This document shows positions 58,779 through 64,000 of a DNA stretch of 64,000 nucleotides, one piece after another. The stretch lies in the NCBI RefSeq assembly GCF_900098925.1, contig NZ_LT622357.1, forward strand, positions 325,473 to 389,472. The letters are read 5' to 3'. A program made the translations under genes and the position numbers. The notes under the pieces were generated by a model that was given only the letters and a program-made list of their open reading frames with translations, ran no database searches and was not told where the DNA came from. This DNA comes from Bacillus massiliglaciei (GTDB lineage Bacteria; Bacillota; Bacilli; Bacillales; DSM-1321). Position 1 is the stretch's first letter; each line of letters begins with the position of its first letter.

Positions 58779-59130
58779 TGATCCTTCCCCCTTTAACTCT
58801 CTGCACTAAATTCTTCTGATACTCCATATAAACATATGAAAAATTACTCATACTACTAAAATTGTAACAAATAAACCTCAAATTGGAAATCTTTAGATTA
58901 TCTGCTACTTTCAATATGTATGCAAGCTGCGCTTTCCAATGACAAAAGAACTCTCCGGGTGAGAATGGAGGGCTGTCCAAACACTATGATTCACACCTTT
59001 TGTAATAGAATTATGTAAATACAGCAGGCAGAATAGAACGCAGGGGGGACGCTTTCCGCAGGCAGGGCCGATCCTGCTTCTCCTGGAAGCAACAAGTGCC
59101 CTGAGCTGAAATTCACCCGCCATTCCATCC
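58779..59130. repeat. sppA upstream region with degenerate G+C-rich repeat
   Basis: Nothing gene-like is supported. The part from about 59040 to 59100 (GACGCTTTCCGCAGGCAGGG...CTGCTTCTCCTGGAAGC) is a degenerate member of the dispersed repeat family and runs into the repeat copy at 59091. Confidence 0.5.
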
Positions 59131-59178
59131 CAAAATGACAAAAGACACCGAGAGGGCGGCGGGCCTCTCAATGCCTTT
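59091..59178. repeat. Dispersed repeat copy 2 (paired with 7771-7861)
   Basis: AAGTGCCCTGAGCTGAAATTC, CCAAAATGACAAAAGACAC and CCTCTCAATGCCTT match the copy downstream of dnaI. Its 3' part is a hairpin (59139-59178) that can act as a second terminator on the minus strand downstream of rarD. Confidence 0.65.
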
Positions 59179-59204
59179 TACCGATCAGCTGCATCTGTTT
59201 CCCT

Positions 59205-59239
59205 AAAAAAAGACCGCCCAATTTGTGGGACGGCCTTGA
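59205..59239 (-). terminator. Intrinsic terminator of rarD
   Basis: AAGGCCGTCCCAC pairs with TTGGGCGGTCTT, followed by TTTTTT on the minus strand. Confidence 0.88.
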
Positions 59240-59275
59240 AGCTGCTTATAGAATAAAGCGGGAAAACGTACTTTC

Positions 59276-60205
59276 TTACGCTCCCATATTTCGTTTTTCT
59301 TTCATTTTATGCAGGCTCATTTTCCCCCACTTTGTAATCGAAAGGGTATAAATGACTAACGCAGACCAGATAAACAAGAAGGCCAGCAGATGGGTCTTCG
59401 TAAATGCTTCATGATAGATAAATACCCCGATCAGTAAGGAAAGGGTTGGTGCAATATATTGCAGGATGCCCAGCATCGAAAGCGGAACCTTTTGAGCCCC
59501 TTTGGCGAAATATAATAAAGGAAGGGCTGTAGCGATTCCACCTCCGATAAGAAGCAAAGCATCTGAAGCGGATAAAAAGAAAGCCGCCTGCCCCTGTATC
59601 AGCAAGTAGATGGAATAACCTAAAGCAATTGGTGTTACCATTAATGTTTCGAGTGTCAAGCCAATCGATGACTCCGCCTTAATCATTTTTTTGGCAAGGC
59701 CGTATAGACCAAATGTGATAGCAAGAATTAACGAAACCCACGGGATTGACCCAAAATGTATTCCGAGGACCAACACGCCGATCCCCGCCAATATAAAGGA
59801 TAAGATTTGCGCTCCGCTTAATTTTTCCTTCAGCACAATCACCCCGAGCAGAACACTGACCAACGGATTAATATAATAGCCTAAACTCGTTTCAAGGATC
59901 TTTCCGGAATTAACCGCCCAAATAAAAATCCCCCAGTTTGCCGTAACCAGAACAGAGGCCGTCAGCAAGGCAAAAAACAGCTTGCCGTTACTTAGAATCT
60001 CCTTCATGTAACTAAGGAACTTTGCCCACTTTTTACTTAACACAATCAGCATGACCATAAAAACAAAAGACCAAATTACCCGCTGTGCCAATATTTCACC
60101 CGCTGACACCTGATCCAACAGCTTCCAATATATCGGGACGATTCCCCAAATCATATAAGACAGGGCCGCATAAAGCGCTCCTTCTCTTTCATTTGCCAGT
60201 TTCAT
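59276..60205 (-). CDS. rarD: EamA family transporter RarD
   Basis: The 309-residue protein has ten predicted membrane segments and the RarD start GALYAALSYMIWGIVPIYWK. RarD is a drug/metabolite transporter family member, linked to chloramphenicol sensitivity; its natural substrate is unknown. The ATG at 60205 follows GAAGGAAAA; a further 40 codons upstream are not family-like. Confidence 0.9.
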   Translation of the reverse strand: MKLANEREGALYAALSYMIWGIVPIYWKLLDQVSAGEILAQRVIWSFVFMVMLIVLSKKWAKFLSYMKEILSNGKLFFALLTASVLVTANWGIFIWAVNSGKILETSLGYYINPLVSVLLGVIVLKEKLSGAQILSFILAGIGVLVLGIHFGSIPWVSLILAITFGLYGLAKKMIKAESSIGLTLETLMVTPIALGYSIYLLIQGQAAFFLSASDALLLIGGGIATALPLLYFAKGAQKVPLSMLGILQYIAPTLSLLIGVFIYHEAFTKTHLLAFLFIWSALVIYTLSITKWGKMSLHKMKEKRNMGA

Positions 60206-60382
60206 TTTTCCTTCCTTCTTTCCTTCATTTATTTCCGGAACCGAAATAATAGGATTCCATAATGAGACTGCAGTCCCCCGACTCTCCCAATAGGATCCTG
60301 CAGCCCAATGTATGTACTGATTCACTTTTTATTTGCCCATTACTCATAGCAGCGTCCACATAGGCGCTCTTACCTTATTTTA

Positions 60383-62026
60383 TTATAAGGCCTTTTTTGA
60401 ATTTCCCCCATCTTTTTGCTCACAGCTCGCCTTTGCAAAAACAATTTCTTCTCCAATGACTGTCATAACAGCCTCCGCTTCCAAAATCTCATCTGGAGTT
60501 CCTCTAAAGATATCACGGCTTATGATTGTGAAATCTGCATCAAAACCTTTTTTCAGCTGTCCTCGGTCGGACTCATGAATAATGGCTGCTGCACTGCCTT
60601 TCGTATAGAGAGATACGGCTTCATAAACAGTAAGTGTTTCTTTTGCTCCATAGGAAGTCCCATTTTTCTCAAAAGGATTTCTTCGGGTTACAGCTGCATG
60701 GATTCCCAGAAAAGGATTCAGTGATTCAATCGGTGCATCTGAACCGCCGGCACAAATGATTCCATTGTCTAAATAGGTCTTCCACGCGTATGAAGAATCA
60801 AGCAGCTCTTCATCCACTTTATCTTCAACCCATGGAAAATCAGATGGGACAAAGCCAGGCTGAATATCAAAAATCAACGGAAGGTCTCTTGCCCTTTTTA
60901 TCAGATCCGGTCTCATTATTTGGGCATGAATCAGTCTGTCTCTCTGCCCCCGCTTAGGCGGATGCTTTTCAAGCCCATTCAGGACATATTCACAGGCAAG
61001 ATCCCCTATCGCATGAATTGCAACCGGCATTTCTGCCTTCCTTGCTTTTACAATAATTTTCTGGAGTTCCTCCTCTGAAAAGACGGCCACTCCATTCACT
61101 GATGGATCATCTTTATATGGCTTGCTTAATAAAGCAGTCCTCCCTCCCAATGACCCGTCGGAAAAGATCTTGACAGCATCAAATGTTACATATTCGGTGC
61201 CTCCTCCATATCGTCCGCCATATTCCAGCATTTCATCAAAGGCTTCATGATGGACAAGCAAATGAGCCCTGAACCGCAAACCAGCTGTTTCAATTACAGA
61301 TTGAAACGCCTGATAAACTGGCAAAAAACCATTGTAATAATGAAGATCTTCCGTATGCCCTCCTGTCAGCCCTAACCGATGAGCATCTTTTATGGCAATC
61401 TCCAGAGCCTTTTCTACATATACCCGGTCAATGTCCGGCAGATGATCCAAAATAAGATTCAATGCCTGCTGTTCCTTGAATAATCCGTTCAGCCGGCCGT
61501 CATCATACCTGGAAATAACGGCACCTGCCGGCTCCATAACTTCTTCTGTGACTCCCGCTTTCTTTAACGCTCTTGAATTAACAACTAAAGCGTGGCGGCA
61601 AACTCTTTTTAAAACAATCGGATGCTCGATAGAAATCCGGTCAAGATCATCGCGAAGAATCAAATCAGGCTCCTGCCACTCATTTTCATTCCATCCTTCT
61701 GCAATTACCCAATGACCGGGCGGAACGCTTTCACACTTTCTTCTGACAGCTTCTAATACGGCTTCCCTGCTTTCCATAAAGGAAAGATCAAGACGCATCA
61801 GCCGTTCGCCATGTCCTACCAAATGCAAATGGCTGTCAACAAGACCCGGAATCATCGTCATGCCTTTTACGTCTATTTCCTTGGAAATATGTCGCTCATA
61901 TGTCTCTTTTAAATAGGAATAAACCCCTGTTTCGATAATCTTTCCGTTATGAGTATAAACCGCTTCAACAGTCTCCCCCTCTTTACTTAATGTGTAAATC
62001 ATGCCATTATGCCATATGGTTCCCAT
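60383..62026 (-). CDS. YtcJ-type amidohydrolase
   Basis: The 547-residue protein belongs to the YtcJ/AepA-like amidohydrolase 3 family, with IPGLVDSHLHLVGHGER (HxH metal site), VTFDAVKIFSDGSLGGRTAL, PVAIHAIGDLACEYVL and CAGGSDAPIESLNPFLG with the Asp ligand. Such enzymes hydrolyse amide or ester bonds; the substrate cannot be told. ATG follows AAAGGGGCACGGACAAAT. It lies 85 bases downstream of a group II intron. Confidence 0.9.
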   Translation of the reverse strand: MGTIWHNGMIYTLSKEGETVEAVYTHNGKIIETGVYSYLKETYERHISKEIDVKGMTMIPGLVDSHLHLVGHGERLMRLDLSFMESREAVLEAVRRKCESVPPGHWVIAEGWNENEWQEPDLILRDDLDRISIEHPIVLKRVCRHALVVNSRALKKAGVTEEVMEPAGAVISRYDDGRLNGLFKEQQALNLILDHLPDIDRVYVEKALEIAIKDAHRLGLTGGHTEDLHYYNGFLPVYQAFQSVIETAGLRFRAHLLVHHEAFDEMLEYGGRYGGGTEYVTFDAVKIFSDGSLGGRTALLSKPYKDDPSVNGVAVFSEEELQKIIVKARKAEMPVAIHAIGDLACEYVLNGLEKHPPKRGQRDRLIHAQIMRPDLIKRARDLPLIFDIQPGFVPSDFPWVEDKVDEELLDSSYAWKTYLDNGIICAGGSDAPIESLNPFLGIHAAVTRRNPFEKNGTSYGAKETLTVYEAVSLYTKGSAAAIIHESDRGQLKKGFDADFTIISRDIFRGTPDEILEAEAVMTVIGEEIVFAKASCEQKDGGNSKKAL

Positions 62027-62111
62027 ATTTGTCCGTGCCCCTTTATGTAAACTTAATATTCAGTTAGTTTATCACCAGAGCTGCTGATTGCCAATAGGAG
62101 GAAATGATAAA

Positions 62112-63997
62112 ATCGAGTAGGAGGGGGTGATTAACCCCCGACCTCTCACACCACCGTACGTACCGTTCGGTATACGGCGGTTCCATTAAGTTTGACGCAG
62201 AAATTCATATCGATTATATAAACTTTTCAACCCTCGGTGACTCCAATACAAGTTATTGAGGGTTTTGTGTAAGATTGGACTACAGGCTATTCTCCAATAT
62301 TTCTTTCTGGAGTTTCCCCATTCATATGCCTTTTGGTCAGGGACACCTAGACCTTTGAGTTTTCTTACTCTTGTCCTCGGTTTCTTCCATTGTTTCCATT
62401 CAAGCATACGGAGTCTCCGTCTAATCCACTCATCAAATTCTTTAAATTTACTTGGTGTATCAGCCAATGCAAAATATCCACACCATCCCGTTAGATATTG
62501 ATTTAGTTTCTCGATTCTAACTTCCATAGGAATTTGTTTAGAACGGGAGGTTAACTCCCGTATTTTAGCCTTAAGCCTTTTAATACTTTCATTGGCTATT
62601 CGAACCTTCGGTTTCTTATTGACCGTAAAGCTAAAGCCAAGAAACTTTCGTTTCCACGGGCGATCAACTGCTGACTTTTCTCTATTTACTTTGAGCTTTA
62701 ATTTCTGCTCAATAAAGCATGTAATTGAGTTCATCACTCGTTCTCCAGCTTTCTTCGATTTCATGTAAATATTACAATCATCGGCGTAGCGGACAAACTT
62801 GTGACCTCTCCTTTCTAACTCTTTATCAAGTTTATCCAAAAGGATATTCGAAAGAAGGGGGCTCAGTGGACCTCCTTGTGGTGTTCCTTCTTCTGCATCA
62901 TAGACTACACCATTCATCATAATTCCTGCTTGGAGATATTTCCGTATAAGTTTCAAGACCAGCCGGTCTTGGATTCTACTTGCTAATATCCCCATTAACT
63001 TATCATGATTGACTCTATCAAAGAATTTCTCCAAGTCCATGTCAATCACCCATCTATAACCTTCACTTATATATTCCCTTGCTTTACGAACCGCATCATG
63101 ACCTCTTCTATTTGGTCTAAACCCATAACTATGTTCTGAGAAGGTTGGGTCAAGAAGTGGGGTTAGAACTTGGGCGATAGCCTGTTGAATGAACCGGTCT
63201 GTCACGGTAGGTATTCCTAGTAATCTTACTCCACCGTTCGGTTTCGGGATTTCGACTCGACGGACTGGGTTAGGTTGATAGGTACCTTCCCTTAATGAAT
63301 CACAAAGAGTTTCCCCGTTCTCATAGAGATGTCTTCGTAGGGATTTTACGGACATTCCATCTATGCCGTGACTCCCTTTGTTCTTCTCCACACGTTTAAG
63401 TGCTTCTATTAAGTTTTCCCGTGACAGAATCAGATCCATTAACATGTGATATTTCCTTTCGACGTGAACGTAGAAATCTAATTATGTTATTCCTGCTCCA
63501 CCCTCATGAAGTCCCCTGTGGAATTCACCACTTCCTCCTTCAAGTAAGTCCTTTCGGATTGTCTGCTTCTATACAGGAATTATATGCCTAGTTCTCGTTC
63601 TTCCTAATAGTTCAGTCCTTCCCATTCCATCTCGAGTTGGAATGGTACTATGACCTCGGCTGACTTCTGATTGTTCAGCTGTCCATCGCTGGATAGGTTA
63701 CCAAGGGAACTTGGCGTTCCAATCAGACCTCCCCGGGTAAGAGTACAGTCTTTCCCTCCATCTATCTGCTTCATTTACTCTGTACCACCTTCGGCAGTAA
63801 GGACTTCGTTTTGTTGTGCAAACTCATCCAATGGTACCTAGCCTTATATGAAGTTCGTGTTCCTCAGACCGGAGGTTTGCCGCTCGCTTCCTTCAGATTC
63901 TGCGTCACCACAGACACCCTTGCGTTAAGCTAACCATTACTACTGCCTTCATGGTTCGGGACTCTCACCCTATAGACTGCACCCATGCCGGGCGCAC
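62112..63997 (-). mobile_element. Group II intron (near-complete, about 1.9 kb)
   Basis: The minus strand begins GTGCGCCCGGCATGGGTGCA at 63997, matching the GUGYG 5' end of group II introns (GTGTG at 63999 is an alternative). About 550 bases of structured RNA follow, then the reverse transcriptase gene. A domain V-like hairpin (CCGTATACCGAACGGTACGT then ACGGTGGTGTGAGAGG) and a 3' end at CTACTCGAT (about 62112) close it. The 5' exon lies outside the window, so the target is unknown. No stop or deletion is visible in the protein gene. Confidence 0.88.
62186..63445 (-). CDS. ltrA: Group II intron reverse transcriptase/maturase
   Basis: The 419-residue protein has reverse transcriptase domains 0-7 (HGIDGMSVKSLRRHL; HSYGFRPNRRGHDAVRKA; TPQGGPLSPLLSNILLDKLD; the catalytic RYADD box) and the maturase domain X (WCGYFALADTPSKFKEFDEW). 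No HNH endonuclease follows, so mobility would rely on nicked or single-stranded targets. ATG follows AAAGGAAATATCAC. It is encoded within the intron RNA. Confidence 0.95.
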   Translation of the reverse strand: MLMDLILSRENLIEALKRVEKNKGSHGIDGMSVKSLRRHLYENGETLCDSLREGTYQPNPVRRVEIPKPNGGVRLLGIPTVTDRFIQQAIAQVLTPLLDPTFSEHSYGFRPNRRGHDAVRKAREYISEGYRWVIDMDLEKFFDRVNHDKLMGILASRIQDRLVLKLIRKYLQAGIMMNGVVYDAEEGTPQGGPLSPLLSNILLDKLDKELERRGHKFVRYADDCNIYMKSKKAGERVMNSITCFIEQKLKLKVNREKSAVDRPWKRKFLGFSFTVNKKPKVRIANESIKRLKAKIRELTSRSKQIPMEVRIEKLNQYLTGWCGYFALADTPSKFKEFDEWIRRRLRMLEWKQWKKPRTRVRKLKGLGVPDQKAYEWGNSRKKYWRIACSPILHKTLNNLYWSHRGLKSLYNRYEFLRQT

Positions 63998-64000
63998 ACA

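Overview
The window is chromosomal sequence of low-to-moderate G+C from a member of the Bacillaceae (Bacillus sensu lato). Most genes lie on the minus strand, in an order close to the thrS–dnaI–polA–phoPR–citZ–pyk–accDA–dnaE–argGH–ackA–sppA region of Bacillus subtilis. Strong purine-rich ribosome binding sites, frequent TTG/GTG starts, an ATT start for infC, a T-box leader on thrS and several sporulation genes support this. It is not B. subtilis itself: aceA and aceB are present, mdh is absent after icd, and there is no ytvI or malic enzyme gene where B. subtilis has them. I cannot name the species.

Layout. 1-3.9 kb: partial dUTPase, ysdB, a TVP38 membrane protein, ysdA, and the infC-rpmI-rplT translation operon with its attenuator leader. 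3.9-11.3 kb: thrS with its T-box, ytxC, an IS1182-family relic, dnaI-dnaB (primosome), nrdR and speD. 12-20.8 kb: gapB with CcpN-like operators, coaE, ytaF, mutM, polA and phoR-phoP. 21.3-31.1 kb: central carbon metabolism (icd, citZ, then aceA and aceB of the glyoxylate shunt), ytwI, a second IS1182 relic, an intact ISL3 element with an 8-bp target duplication, and fxsA. 31.2-40.6 kb: pyk-pfkA, accA-accD, a FadR-type GntR regulator with a palindromic operator at its promoter, and dnaE. 40.8-47.8 kb: ytrH-ytrI (sporulation), nrnA, ytpI, ytoI, a small membrane protein, ytkL, an M24 peptidase and a universal stress protein. 47.8-58.8 kb: argH-argG with two ARG boxes, an uncharacterised 104-residue protein, moaB-ecsC, ackA, ytxK, tpx, ytfJ-ytfI, yteJ and sppA. 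59.3-64 kb: rarD, a YtcJ-type amidohydrolase and a nearly complete group II intron whose predicted 5' end lies within a few bases of the window edge.

How the genes work together. citZ-icd and aceB-aceA form a TCA/glyoxylate block, and gapB provides the gluconeogenic step needed when the shunt runs. pyk-pfkA and accDA link glycolysis to fatty acid synthesis, and ackA handles acetyl-phosphate overflow. Visible control sites include a perfect cre upstream of citZ, two CcpN-like boxes at gapB, ARG boxes at argG, a threonine T-box at thrS, an L20-type attenuator at infC, a sigma-E-like promoter at ytrH and a FadR-like operator upstream of the GntR regulator.

I found no clearly new defence or biosynthetic system, CRISPR array, rRNA or tRNA. 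The least ordinary material is the GntR operator/promoter beside accDA, the aceBA insertion with its own inverted repeat, the ISL3 insertion in a terminator T-tract, the group II intron, families of related terminators, and several small proteins with GTG starts.
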